Assembly: GCA_040754095.1 (NCBI GenBank)
Contig: JBFMFO010000015.1
Span: 1 to 64,000 of the forward strand
Direction: 5' to 3'
Origin: QYQD01 sp040754095
GTDB lineage: Bacteria > Desulfobacterota > QYQD01
DNA length: 64,000 nt
Shown here: piece after piece, positions 1 through 8,503 of the stretch
Layout of the letters: each line of letters begins with the position of its first letter
Numbering within the stretch: position 1 is the first letter of the stretch
Notes under the pieces: model-generated
The model's input: only the letters and a program-made list of their open reading frames with translations
What the model was told of the DNA's origin: nothing
The model's database searches: none
Position numbers and translations under genes: made by a program

Positions 1-157
1 TGAAGCAAGATAAGAGCTCTGTTCTCTGTTGAGACTCTCAAATACCAGGGTAAGGCAAGGTGCTTCAATTAAGACCTCCGTATGTTAATGTTATAAAAAA
101 AGCGCTTGACTAAAATAAACCAGGGGTGAGGGGAGATTTTAGAGAATTTAGTAATAA

Positions 158-192
158 AAAACGCCAGTTCATGTAAAATGGACTGGCGTTTT
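158..192 (-). terminator. Hairpin terminator after apbE (possibly bidirectional)
   Basis: An 11-bp perfect stem (aaaacgccagt / actggcgtttt) with a 13-nt loop lies 29 bases beyond the apbE stop. Read on the minus strand the stem runs into a T-rich stretch, as in an intrinsic terminator. On the plus strand it is also followed by T-rich sequence, so it may work in both directions. Confidence 0.75.
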
Positions 193-220
193 GGTTTTTG
201 ATATATCAATAAGTTGCTTT

Positions 221-1270
221 TTAGGCCGTCTTCCAACCTCTTGACGCGAATTTCTTATTCCCGCCGGTTATTACCATAACCTCCACATTCGGCAATGTCT
301 CTACAAGCTGTATGCCTTTTTCTATGCCTTCAACAAAAACGGTGGTAGAAAGCGCATCGGCCTCCATGACCGTGGGTGCAGTAATACTCACACTCGCCAT
401 ATTCCGGGGAGACCGGCCGGTATGCGTATCAATAATGTGGTGGTAGAGCTTTTCCCGATCAAAGTAAACCTCATAGTTACCGGACGTGGCTACCGCGCCA
501 TTGTTTAATGCTATTGTTTGAAGATATGGTTTTTGCTTCCTGGGATCGGTAATGCCGATCTTCCAGGACTTATTCGGGCCGTTCCCGCCAATAGCCCGGA
601 TATCCCCACCGGCATTGATCAGCGCATACTGTACGCCAATTTTTTTCAGGGTATTGGCGGCTTCGTCAACGATGTAACCTTTAGCTATGCCATCAAGGGT
701 GATGCCCATGCCGTCTTTCAGAAAGCGAATGCCTTGTTTATTAAACTGTATCTTATCGGCATCAACCAGGGACAATTTTTCTCTGACTTTTTCCATTGAC
801 GGCGCATGGCTGGTCCTGGCAAATGTTTCTTTATAGAGGTCAACAAGGGGCTGGACCGTTATGTCGAAAGAACCCTGGCTCAGGAAATGAAAGTAAGAAG
901 CCTTGCTCATAACCTGTGCCAATTCGGGGCAGACGTCTTTGATCTGGCCTTTATGGTTTAACCAGGATACCGGGGTGCTGCTGGAGTAGCGGTCAAATAC
1001 CCTGACCAGTTTCTCCATCCGTGCAAAGCCCTTTTCCACGGCCTCGACGGCCTTGTCCTGAGATGGATGCAACACGGTTATATTGACAAAAGTGCCCATA
1101 AGAGGAAGGGTTCTGCTGACCTGATTAAGACCGTTAGAAAGTCTGGCCTCGGATGATGTTGCGAAAACATTGGGAACGGCCATACCGAGACCGAGCATGC
1201 CTATAATCTTAAGACAATCCCTCCGGCTTGTTAAAGCCTGTGATCCATTTTTAATGCCAGTTTTATTCAT
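221..1270 (-). CDS. apbE: FAD:protein FMN transferase (ApbE), Tat-exported
   Basis: ApbE attaches FMN covalently to Thr/Ser of exported or membrane flavoproteins such as Rnf and Nqr subunits and FMN-binding reductases. The N-terminus carries a twin-arginine signal (SRRDCLK followed by a hydrophobic stretch and VFA cleavage region, residues about 16-38), so it should act in the periplasm. Family landmarks are visible: GITLDGIAKGY near residue 193, the INAGGDIRAIG block near 218, DTHTGRSP near 283 and EADALSTTVFVEG near 303. The 349-aa length is normal. It is monocistronic on the minus strand, followed by a hairpin terminator, and divergent from a tetraheme cytochrome gene. The neighbourhood suggests a role in extracytoplasmic electron transfer, but no flavin-acceptor protein is seen in the window. 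Confidence 0.93.
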   Translation of the reverse strand: MNKTGIKNGSQALTSRRDCLKIIGMLGLGMAVPNVFATSSEARLSNGLNQVSRTLPLMGTFVNITVLHPSQDKAVEAVEKGFARMEKLVRVFDRYSSSTPVSWLNHKGQIKDVCPELAQVMSKASYFHFLSQGSFDITVQPLVDLYKETFARTSHAPSMEKVREKLSLVDADKIQFNKQGIRFLKDGMGITLDGIAKGYIVDEAANTLKKIGVQYALINAGGDIRAIGGNGPNKSWKIGITDPRKQKPYLQTIALNNGAVATSGNYEVYFDREKLYHHIIDTHTGRSPRNMASVSITAPTVMEADALSTTVFVEGIEKGIQLVETLPNVEVMVITGGNKKFASRGWKTA

Positions 1271-1472
1271 TCTAACCTCTCCTTTCCGGACTCCGGTTAA
1301 AAATCTTCACCAGTGTTTTCATAGACCATAACCATTGATTAGTCAAGGGTTTTCTGTAGAGTCGCAGATAATTATTAATGGAGCAAAATGTCCGGAATTA
1401 CCGCCCCGGTTTGTGGATGTTCATTGTGGGCTTGACTGGGGAGGGAAATACATTTAATGTGTAAATTATAAC

Positions 1473-1686
1473 TTAGTTTCCATCCGAAAACTCCGGTTTT
1501 CTGGATGGAGCAGTCAGCAGTCAGCTATCAGCATGAAGCCGGTTCACCGTTCACTGTTGACCGTTTTTCCGAAAGAAAATGTCGGACAACGGTTAACGGT
1601 AAACGGATAACAAACATGCTGAGGGCTAATGGCTGATAGCTGAAAGCCTGAATCCGGAAACGGTAGTTTCCGGATGAAAACTAACT
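1473..1686. repeat. Palindromic MITE-like element, family 1 (core type A)
   Basis: About 214 bp whose ends are inverted copies of TTAGTTTCCATCCG...CGGATGAAAACTAA. Each end also folds on itself (a CCGGTTTT-type hairpin). The inside holds nested inverted arms TCAGCTATCAGC / GCTGATAGCTGA and a core palindrome of ACCGTTCACTGTTGACCG and CGGTTAACGGTAAACGG units. It fills most of the 457-bp gap 1271-1727 between apbE and the cytochrome gene. There is no ORF inside and no transposase nearby. Other copies lie near 10176, 15886, 20174 and 26102. Confidence 0.8.
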
Positions 1687-1727
1687 ATTGCAACCGGTTA
1701 TAAAAAAATAACGGGGGTCAGGGGATA

Positions 1728-2174
1728 ATGAAAATATTTATTATGATAATCGCCTCTTTTTTATTTTTTACTTACGGTATGGGCTTGTTGTTTACCTTAC
1801 AAACAGCGCAGGCGGCAAAGGAAAAGGGGGCTACCTATGTGGGGATGGCAAAATGTAAAGAGTGCCACCCGAAAGAGGTAGAGACATACTTAACGTGGAA
1901 GTACTCTAAAAATTTCCGGATTATCCAGATGAGGAAAAAGGAGCATGATCCTAATTGCCTTCGCTGCCATACTACAGGTTTTGGACAGCCAGGCGGTTTT
2001 CGCAGTGTGGAAAAAACACCGGATATGGCAAACAAACAGTGTGAATCCTGCCATGGCCCGGCCAGCCTGCATCTTAAGGCCCCAACGAAAGAGGAACATC
2101 AGAGGACTTTAACCATTCCTAAAAATCTCTGCACTACCTGTCATAGCGGACACAGACATCCAGGGTGGTACTGA
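1728..2174 (+). CDS. Tetraheme c-type cytochrome (c554-like)
   Basis: A small exported cytochrome of 148 aa. Residues 1-30 form a signal peptide (hydrophobic core IMIIASFLFF, AQA cleavage motif). Four CXXCH heme-attachment motifs follow: CKECH, CLRCH, CESCH and CTTCH, so four covalently bound hemes are expected in the periplasm. Spacing and the CESCHGPA motif resemble the cytochrome c554/c-prime family (multiheme electron carriers). The start lies 7 nt behind the weak purine tract GGGGATA. It sits just upstream of a sensor kinase that itself contains a CXXCH motif, separated by repeat DNA. That pairing suggests redox sensing around this carrier, which is an inference. The specific redox partner is unknown. 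Confidence 0.9.
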   Translation: MKIFIMIIASFLFFTYGMGLLFTLQTAQAAKEKGATYVGMAKCKECHPKEVETYLTWKYSKNFRIIQMRKKEHDPNCLRCHTTGFGQPGGFRSVEKTPDMANKQCESCHGPASLHLKAPTKEEHQRTLTIPKNLCTTCHSGHRHPGWY

Positions 2175-2176
2175 TT

Positions 2177-2431
2177 TATAGGCAATGTCACTGGTCATTA
2201 ATTAGCGCTCATCCGGCCCTAGGCCGACCGTAGGCCGGTAACTGCCGTTTCCGGTCGTACCATAGGCAGATTCGCTGAGGAGAATTTCATGTTTTCAGCT
2301 ATCAGCATGTTTGTTATCCGTTTACCGTTAACCGTTGTCCGACATTTTCTTTCGGTAAACGGTAACCAGTGAACGGTGAACCGGCTTCATGCTGATTGCT
2401 TTTACCAGTGACAAATGACGTTCACTACAGA
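2177..2431. repeat. Nested repeat: GTCACTGGTCATT element containing a family 1 copy
   Basis: The outer ends (AGGCAATGTCACTGGTCATT at the left, CCAGTGACAAATGAC at the right) form an inverted pair that recurs at 5428-5532. Inside, 2200-2398 is a family 1 element in inverted orientation with the type A core, including a CCATAGGCAGATTCGCTG segment that also occurs inside the coding region near 9870. This looks like one repeat inserted into another. It fills the 269-bp gap between the cytochrome and the sensor kinase. Confidence 0.7.
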
Positions 2432-2443
2432 AAGAAGGTCTGA

Positions 2444-4120
2444 ATGGTACATCTCAAAGAAAAACTGAAGACCTTTCTCCTTTTACGCAGCCTTCGGTTA
2501 AAGGTTATGTTGGGTATAGGGCTGATCCTGCTTATAGGCATGGGCACCTTTACATATATAGACGTCGTATCGCACCGGAAGGATTTCCTGGACGAGGAGG
2601 AGAGAAAGGCCGAAGAAATAAGTGATACCGTCATGAAGAGTATCGAATATCCGATGCTTGATGGCGAGATGGAACAGGTTCAGAGCGTACTGGAGCGGCT
2701 GCGTATCTTAAGAGATATCGATGTCGTGCATCTGTGTGATACAAAAGGTGTTATAAGGTACAGCGGCGTAAAAAACAACATCGGGAGGGGGACAGAATCC
2801 GTTATTACTCTGGAGGCATTACGTACTGCTAAGCTGATCAAGGGTCTGGAGGCACGGCGGATGGAACATCCTGAAAAATCCGAAAAACTTCTCCGCTATG
2901 CGCTGCCCATACCCAACGAAAAAGCATGCTTTAAATGCCACGGAAAAGAACCGAGTCTCCTGGGGGTCTTGACGGTTGGTTATAAATGGGATCGTATCGA
3001 AAAGATGGTCAATAGCCATTTAAGGCGGGATATATTTTATTTTATCCTTTCTATCAGCCTTATAGGCTTTTTTTTAAATAAATGGCTCACAAAATTCATT
3101 ACCCGCCCGATATCCGTGCTGACGGCGTGGACTGACGAGGTCAGCCGCGGCAACCTGGACGTTAAGCTTGATTTAGGCAAGAAGGTAAGGTGCTGGGAGA
3201 TAGAAAATTGTGACAAGAAAGAATGCCCTGCCTATGGGCGCACCGATGTGATGTGCTGGTTTATTGACGGCACTCTCTGTAAGGGCCAGCCTATGGGAAA
3301 ATTTCCGGACAAGCTTGATGAGTGCCGGGAATGTCGGGTCTATAGGGAGCACGTCGGGGATGAGATAGTTCAGCTGGGAGATTCTTTTTGCCACATGGTC
3401 TCGGAATTAAAGAGATCCAGGGAAGCATTAAGCCGCGCGTACGAAAGGAACCTGCAGGCGGAAAGATTGGCCACTATCGGCAAGGGCGCCGCCCATATTG
3501 CGCATGAGATCAAAAATCCCCTCATGCTCATTGGCGGTTTTTCCAAGCAGGTTTTTGAGTCCCTGGAACCGGAAAATCCGAACAGGAAAAAATTACAGAT
3601 CGTGGTTGATGAGATAAGGCGGCTGGAGAGCCTGCTTGTCGATGTATCAGATTTTGCGAGAATGGCCCAGCCCCAGAAGAGCGTACAGAATATCAATGAG
3701 GTAGTGTCGGATGTTTATAACTTAATGTACGAAGGACTTCAAAAACAGGGGATAGAATTCACCAAATCACTTCGGCCTGATATTCCGGCCAGTTCTTTTG
3801 ATCCCCGGCAGATTAAGCAGATCCTTATCAATCTGGCCAAGAATGCGGTCGAGGCCATGCCCCATGGCGGCAAGCTGGACATTGCCACGGATTTGGAAGG
3901 TCAGATGATCAAGATCGCGGTTACCGATACCGGTAAGGGCATTCCCGGTGAAAATCTCCGGGATATATTTAATCCATTTTTTACTACAAAACCCAAAGGG
4001 ACAGGGCTGGGGTTGGCTATTTCGCGAAAGATAATCGAGGACCACGGCGGGTCTATCGAAATAAAGAGTAAGGTAGGAGAGGGCACCACTTGCATCATTA
4101 ACTTGTCGGCCACGTCCTGA
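2444..4120 (+). CDS. Membrane sensor histidine kinase with periplasmic CXXCH heme motif and two-CW cysteine module
   Basis: 558 aa. TM1 is at about residues 20-40. A periplasmic domain of about 150 residues ends in CFKCH (Cys162, Cys165, His166), a c-type heme site of the Tll0287-like sensor type. TM2 is at about 195-212 and is followed by a HAMP-like segment. An unusual cytoplasmic cysteine-rich module spans about 250-297 (CW...C...CPAY...CW...CRECR), matching the two-CW domain found beside HAMP in deltaproteobacterial sensors. The kinase core follows: H-box with phospho-acceptor His354 in HEIKNP, N-box NAVEAMP, G1 DTGKGIP, FFTTKPKGTGLGL. There is no receiver domain and no adjacent response regulator. 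Context with the tetraheme cytochrome suggests a redox or heme-linked signal. The partner regulator is not identifiable here. Confidence 0.9.
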   Translation: MVHLKEKLKTFLLLRSLRLKVMLGIGLILLIGMGTFTYIDVVSHRKDFLDEEERKAEEISDTVMKSIEYPMLDGEMEQVQSVLERLRILRDIDVVHLCDTKGVIRYSGVKNNIGRGTESVITLEALRTAKLIKGLEARRMEHPEKSEKLLRYALPIPNEKACFKCHGKEPSLLGVLTVGYKWDRIEKMVNSHLRRDIFYFILSISLIGFFLNKWLTKFITRPISVLTAWTDEVSRGNLDVKLDLGKKVRCWEIENCDKKECPAYGRTDVMCWFIDGTLCKGQPMGKFPDKLDECRECRVYREHVGDEIVQLGDSFCHMVSELKRSREALSRAYERNLQAERLATIGKGAAHIAHEIKNPLMLIGGFSKQVFESLEPENPNRKKLQIVVDEIRRLESLLVDVSDFARMAQPQKSVQNINEVVSDVYNLMYEGLQKQGIEFTKSLRPDIPASSFDPRQIKQILINLAKNAVEAMPHGGKLDIATDLEGQMIKIAVTDTGKGIPGENLRDIFNPFFTTKPKGTGLGLAISRKIIEDHGGSIEIKSKVGEGTTCIINLSATS

Positions 4121-4138
4121 TACCACAGCGCGGCATAG

Positions 4139-4320
4139 CCGCAACCAAATCCGAATATCGAAATACGAAATCCGAAACAAATCCGAAATCCAAATATCGA
4201 ATGTTCGAAACGTCCATCAGCAACTCCTTCGATTTTTTGTTTTGGTCATTGCTCTTATTTGGTCATTTGAGTTTGTTTCGAGTTTCGTGCTTCGGATTTC
4301 GAATTTTCCATCTGCGATTA
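4139..4320. repeat. CGAAATCCGAA inverted-repeat element
   Basis: The left arm is a run of near-repeated units (ATCCGAATATCGAAATACGAAA...) and the right arm, GTTTCGTGCTTCGGATTTCGA, is its inverted complement. They surround a short spacer (CTTCGATTTTTTGTTTTGG). Related copies lie near 24270, 34392, 35893, 36444 and 48982, always between genes. It takes up about half of the 360-bp gap before the Usp gene. Confidence 0.75.
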
Positions 4321-4405
4321 TATACGAATCTTTAGTATGTTATGACAACATTCTTGACAAAATTTCAAGAAATCTAACGTTAGTAGCATAGAGTGGGCTT
4401 TTACC

Positions 4406-4434
4406 TTGACAGGGGAAATGTCAATTGATAGCAT
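4406..4434 (+). promoter_or_regulatory. Sigma-70-type promoter for the Usp gene
   Basis: TTGACA at 4406-4411, a 17-bp spacer, then TAGCAT at 4429-4434 (4 of 6 matches to TATAAT). It is followed 46 bp later by the start codon at 4481. The -35 is a perfect consensus. CATAAT at 4432 would be an alternative -10 with a longer spacer. Confidence 0.55.
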
Positions 4435-4480
4435 AATTATATGGTAGTTGTCTTAACATCCCAAGGTCATGGAGGCGGCT

Positions 4481-4930
4481 ATGAAAGAAATTAAAAAGAT
4501 TTTGTGTCCGGTTGATTTTTCAGAGAGTTCAAAAAAAGTCATCCCTTACGCCGTTACCCTTGCTGCGAAGTTCAGCGCCAAACTATATCTTCTTTATGTG
4601 GTGAGGGGGTTGGGGCATTTTTCCGGATTCTACATCCCACATGCCTCTATAGCTGACTTTGAGGCAGAGGTGTCCAAGGGCGCCGAGAAGAACATGCAAA
4701 ACTTTGTGAAAGAGCACCTGGAAGGTTTAAAAAATTTTGAAACTCGTGTATTGATTGGGGACATCAGCGGGGAGATAAACAAATTAGTCACGGCGGAAGG
4801 GATTGATTTGATAGTTATGGGCACCCACGGACGGAAAGGGCTGGACAAGGCCATCTTTGGAAGCGTGGCCGAACAGGTTGTAAAATCCGCGCCCTGTCCG
4901 GTTATGACGGTGAATCCATACAAAGTTTAA
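4481..4930 (+). CDS. Universal stress protein, UspA family
   Basis: A single Usp domain (Rossmann-like alpha/beta fold), 149 aa from the chosen start. Recognisable features are the N-terminal strand KKILCPVDFSESS, the central region ending DLIVMGTHGRKG (the ATP-binding type G-2x-G-9x-G(S) signature, G.HGRKGLDKAIFGSVAEQV) and the terminal strand PCPVMTV. ATG 4481 is preferred over ATG 4469 because GGAGG at 4471-4475 lies 5 nt ahead of it and falls inside the longer version. It is probably an ATP-binding cytoplasmic stress protein. It appears monocistronic with its own promoter. Confidence 0.9.
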   Translation: MKEIKKILCPVDFSESSKKVIPYAVTLAAKFSAKLYLLYVVRGLGHFSGFYIPHASIADFEAEVSKGAEKNMQNFVKEHLEGLKNFETRVLIGDISGEINKLVTAEGIDLIVMGTHGRKGLDKAIFGSVAEQVVKSAPCPVMTVNPYKV

Positions 4931-4932
4931 GA

Positions 4933-5042
4933 GTAACTACTCAGGTTGTCTGGTTCACGGTTCACGGTTGGCTACTTTGCGCTTTTCATATCAATCTTCA
5001 TCGCTCTCTAACCTTGAACCGTGAACCTTGGAACCTTGAACT
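4933..5042. repeat. GTAACTACTCAG / GGTTCACGG repeat
   Basis: Begins GTAACTACTCAGGTTGTC, then TGGTTCACGGTTCACGGTTGGC, and closes with the inverted complement AACCTTGAACCGTGAACC. A longer copy with both GTAACTACTCAG ends is at 42806-43003, where it overlaps a coding region. It fills the gap between the convergent usp and pilZ-type genes and may act as a transcriptional end. Confidence 0.65.
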
Positions 5043-5049
5043 CTTTGTA

Positions 5050-5400
5050 TCAGTTCTTCATGTCTCTGATAAAGTTATTTATTCGTTCCTTGTCATGGTT
5101 GTCTAAGTTTTCAAATTCTATTCCCATCCCTGCTCGTGTATGTCCGGCGCCTTTCCCCTGGAGAGTGTTCGTGGACCAGACAACCACTCCATGTGTCTCA
5201 ATGGGCTTATTATGGTCACCGGGCAGATAAAATTTTATCTCAACGACTGTCCCTACCGGGGCAGGCCTGTCGGTTTCGATAAAGATGCCCCCTTCATTCA
5301 GGTTTTGGCTGAGGTTGGTAAAAATATCCGTTGGAGTTGAGTAATAGATCTCAAGCCTGACCGCCTTCCTGGAAACTTGCCTTCTTTCTTTCCTGTTCAT
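5050..5400 (-). CDS. PilZ domain protein (putative c-di-GMP receptor)
   Basis: A 116-aa protein that is a single PilZ domain. The RKAVR segment near residue 11 supplies the RxxxR motif, and NLNEGGIFIET near residue 33 corresponds to the (D/N)xSxxG motif but with N-E in place of the usual S. The conserved VVEIKFYLPG strand and the GMGIEF block near the C-terminus fit the short PilZ proteins of deltaproteobacteria. PilZ domains bind cyclic di-GMP. An HD-GYP phosphodiesterase is encoded about 30 kb away. The non-canonical second motif leaves ligand binding uncertain. Confidence 0.85.
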   Translation of the reverse strand: MNRKERRQVSRKAVRLEIYYSTPTDIFTNLSQNLNEGGIFIETDRPAPVGTVVEIKFYLPGDHNKPIETHGVVVWSTNTLQGKGAGHTRAGMGIEFENLDNHDKERINNFIRDMKN

Positions 5401-5427
5401 TTAACTCTATGCCCTCTTTCTGGTATG

Positions 5428-5532
5428 ATAGGCAACGTCACTGGTCATTAGTCATTGGTCATTGGTTAAGTTTGGGAAATTGATCGCTTTTACCAGTGAC
5501 AAATGACTACTGACTAATGACATTCACTATAG
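5428..5532. repeat. GTCACTGGTCATT inverted-repeat element (second copy)
   Basis: GATAGGCAACGTCACTGGTCATTAGTC at the left and CCAGTGACAAATGACTACTGACTAATGACATTCACTATAG at the right form inverted arms. The ends match the outer ends of 2177-2431. The rest of the gap up to recN (5533-5825) holds only degenerate ACCAAGACACAAAGTCACCAAG and GCTCAGCGG direct/inverted runs and no gene. Confidence 0.65.
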
Positions 5533-5825
5533 ATATCTTATCGGGAATTAAAACCTTTTTCCAAAATTTTAGAAGAAAAGTAAGATGTTACCGCAGAGAC
5601 CGCTGAGATAACATCTTCTTAAAGGAATTTATAACTATTCAGCCACCAAGACACAAAGTCACCAAGACTAACATTATTCCTTCGTGTCTTGGCGCCTTGG
5701 TGGCAAAAGCTTTTCTTTGCGGACTCTGCGTGCTCAGCGGTGCAAAGGCTTTTTTACGAAATGATCAGCATTGCAATCTTGAATGAAATATGTATGATGG
5801 GGTAAAACTAAAGTACCTTTTATCT

Positions 5826-7505
5826 ATGTTGCTCGAACTTACCATACAGGATTTTGCCCTGATTGCTAACCTTAAGATTTCGTTTGGCCCGGGTCTGAAC
5901 ATCCTTTCCGGCGAGACCGGCGCAGGCAAGTCTATCATCATCCAGGCCATCCAGCTCGTTCTGGGTGGACGGGGAGGCCCACACCTGGTGCGTACCGGTA
6001 AGGAGGAGGCCAGGATAGAGGCTTATTTTGATTATCCGGAAGACAGCCGGCCGGCTCAGAAGCTGACAGACATGGGCATAGACAAAGATGAGGCCTTGAT
6101 TATCCGGCGGACTGTTTCCCGCAGCGGCAAAGGCCGGGTTTTTATTAACGGAACGGCCGCTACCCTGCAGATGGCAGCACAGCTTGCCACTGAACTGATT
6201 TCCATCGCCGGGCAGCATGAGTATCAAATCCTCTTGCGTCCCCAGAATCATCTGTTTCTTTTGGATGCCTTCGGGGGACTGGCATATCTTCGTCTGGGGG
6301 TACTGAAGGATTACCGAAAGTGGCAGGAACTTCGTGAACAGCGCCGACAACTGATTGAACAGCAACACGCTGCGGCTGTGCGTAAAGACCTTTTAACCTT
6401 TCAGTTGCAAGAGATAAGAAAGGCGAATTTACGGATTGGCGAAGAGGAAGAACTTATTCAGGAGAAGTCCTTGTTGGCTTCGGCGGAAAAACTGCGCGAG
6501 TGGGCCCAGCGTGCCTATGATTTGCTGTATGCCTCATCCGGTGCGGTGACAGAAAAGCTCAACGAGTCCAGGACACTGGGCCAGTCGCTGGCCGGGATCG
6601 ATGGCTCCCTGACTCCGCTTGTGGAGTCTCTGGACGCCGCCTTTTTTCAGGTAGAGGATATAGCCTTACGGTTGAGAGATTATCTGCAGAAGATTGACAG
6701 CGACCCGGGGAGACTGGAGACCCTTGAAGATAGATTACAGGAGCTGTCCCGGCTTAAGAAGAAATACGACGGAGACATTCAGAAAATCCTGGCACTGAGT
6801 GCAGAGGTGGAACAGGAGCTGGTCGGCATAGAAGGACGGCAGGAGGAACTCGCCGGCCTTGAGGCATCCGTAGCCAGGGCCGAAGAAGAGGTTATCCGGC
6901 GGGCACTGGATTTGTCGGCCAAGCGTAAGGCCGCGGCTGTACAATTGGCAGAGGCGGTCTGCCGGGAGTTGGAATCGCTCCACATGCCCCGTACCAGGTT
7001 TATGGTTGATTTCAGTCCGCTTAAGGAAGAGGTAAGGGATATACTCTCAGAAAATGGTATCGATGAAGTCCAGTTTCTCATTGCCCCGAATATCGGCGAA
7101 GATTTAAAACCACTGGCGCAGATTGCCTCCGGAGGAGAGCTTTCCCGTATCACGCTGGCCCTGAAGAGCGTCCTGACAGAAAGGGATGGGGTAGAAACTA
7201 CCATCTTTGACGAGGTTGACGCCGGTATAGGCGGAGCCGTGGCCGAGGTCCTGGGGCGCAAGCTGGGGGACCTGGCCGGACGCCATCAGGTTATCTGCAT
7301 TACTCATCTGCCACAGATCGCCTGTTTCGCAGACAGGCACTACCGGGTAGATAAGTTGCACAAGGGAACCCGCACTGAGACCATAGTCAAAGAACTCTCA
7401 GGGGAGGAGCGCGTGGAAGAGATAGCGCGGATGTTGGGTGGTGTAGAGATTTCCGAAAAGACCAGGGCGCATGCCCGGGAAATGATAGAACGGCGAAGGA
7501 GATAG
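5826..7505 (+). CDS. recN: DNA repair protein RecN
   Basis: An SMC-like ATPase acting in recombinational repair of double-strand breaks. The N-terminal half-site has Walker A GETGAGKS (about residue 31 from this start) after the family hallmark FGPGLNILS. Two long coiled-coil arms with a central zinc-hook-less hinge occupy the middle. The ABC signature IASGGELSR, Walker B IFDEVDAGIGG and the H-loop ITHLPQIA are at the C-terminal end. ATG 5826 gives the usual N-terminus MLLELTIQDFALI; an in-frame ATG at 5790 would add 12 residues not seen in the family. About 559 aa, a normal length. The TTG start of the next gene lies 5 nt after the stop, so the two are probably co-transcribed. Confidence 0.95.
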   Translation: MLLELTIQDFALIANLKISFGPGLNILSGETGAGKSIIIQAIQLVLGGRGGPHLVRTGKEEARIEAYFDYPEDSRPAQKLTDMGIDKDEALIIRRTVSRSGKGRVFINGTAATLQMAAQLATELISIAGQHEYQILLRPQNHLFLLDAFGGLAYLRLGVLKDYRKWQELREQRRQLIEQQHAAAVRKDLLTFQLQEIRKANLRIGEEEELIQEKSLLASAEKLREWAQRAYDLLYASSGAVTEKLNESRTLGQSLAGIDGSLTPLVESLDAAFFQVEDIALRLRDYLQKIDSDPGRLETLEDRLQELSRLKKKYDGDIQKILALSAEVEQELVGIEGRQEELAGLEASVARAEEEVIRRALDLSAKRKAAAVQLAEAVCRELESLHMPRTRFMVDFSPLKEEVRDILSENGIDEVQFLIAPNIGEDLKPLAQIASGGELSRITLALKSVLTERDGVETTIFDEVDAGIGGAVAEVLGRKLGDLAGRHQVICITHLPQIACFADRHYRVDKLHKGTRTETIVKELSGEERVEEIARMLGGVEISEKTRAHAREMIERRRR

Positions 7506-7510
7506 GGTTT

Positions 7511-8503
7511 TTGACCAAGGTAAAGGCCCTAGCCCTCTTTTCCGGCGGCCTGGATAGCATACTGGCCTGTAAGTTAATGGAACAGCAGGGGATAGAGATC
7601 GAGGCCTTACATTTTGTCTCTCCTTTCTTTGGCCGCAGGAAAGATCGGGAGTCATATCCTGAAGAGGTCTGGAGACGGTATGGAATAAGGCTTTCTGTAA
7701 TAGATGTCGGGGAAAGTTTTATAGAGGTCTTAAAAAATCCACCTCACGGCTATGGGCGCTGTTTTAACCCCTGTGTGGACTGTAAGATCCTGCTGCTGAC
7801 AAGGGCCAGGAGGGAACTGGCCTCGCGAGGAGCCTTGTTTCTGGTGAGCGGTGAGGTCCTGGGGCAGCGGCCCATGTCCCAACGCCGGGATACGCTCCGC
7901 ATAGTAGAAAGGGATGCTGCTGTTACGGGCCTGCTCTTGCGTCCGCTTAGCGCATTAAAGCTCCCGCCTACCCGGCCGGAAGAGGAGGGGGTGGTGGACC
8001 GCATCAGGCTCCTGGGCATAAGCGGCCGGGGGCGAAAAGAACAGATGGCCCTGGCTCGTGAGCTGGGCATCCATGACTACCCTGCACCGGCCGGCGGGTG
8101 TGTACTCACTGACCCGGCTTTATCCCGGCGGATTAAGAATCTTTTTGGGGGCCTGCCGGTGATTACGGAAAATGCCTGCCTTCTCATGCAGGTCGGACGA
8201 CATTTTCTTCTCCCCGGGAAGAGTTGGCTGGTGGTAGGTAGAAATGAGGACGAGAATGAAAAGATTAAAGGCCTCTCTCAACCGGATGACCTGCTACTGA
8301 ATATAAACGGTGGAGCAGGGCCGACCGGTCTGGTACGCGGAGCCGCTCCCTTTTCCGATAGGTCTCTGGCTGCCGGTATTGTGGCCGGCTATAGCCGGCT
8401 AAGAGGAGAACCGGAGGTGCAGGTTTCCATCCGCGGGAATGGGTGCGAAACGCTAAAGGCAGTGCCTGCGTCATCTGATACGCTAAATGTATACCGACTA
8501 TAG
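7511..8503 (+). CDS. PP-loop ATPase, ThiI/MnmA-like (putative tRNA or thiamine sulfuration)
   Basis: 330 aa starting with TTG, preceded by GAAGGAGAT overlapping the recN stop. The PP-loop SGGLDSILACKL (residues 11-22) is the adenylation P-loop shared by ThiI, MnmA and related tRNA thiolases. NPCVDCK near residue 87 and AGGCVLTDP near 196 place cysteines where MnmA-like enzymes hold catalytic or metal-binding Cys. The C-terminal third is an additional domain with a NFACT-R-like appearance. It probably activates a base or carboxylate as an adenylate for sulfur transfer. The substrate cannot be told from sequence. It overlaps the convergent downstream gene by 6 nt. Confidence 0.75.
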   Translation: MTKVKALALFSGGLDSILACKLMEQQGIEIEALHFVSPFFGRRKDRESYPEEVWRRYGIRLSVIDVGESFIEVLKNPPHGYGRCFNPCVDCKILLLTRARRELASRGALFLVSGEVLGQRPMSQRRDTLRIVERDAAVTGLLLRPLSALKLPPTRPEEEGVVDRIRLLGISGRGRKEQMALARELGIHDYPAPAGGCVLTDPALSRRIKNLFGGLPVITENACLLMQVGRHFLLPGKSWLVVGRNEDENEKIKGLSQPDDLLLNINGGAGPTGLVRGAAPFSDRSLAAGIVAGYSRLRGEPEVQVSIRGNGCETLKAVPASSDTLNVYRL

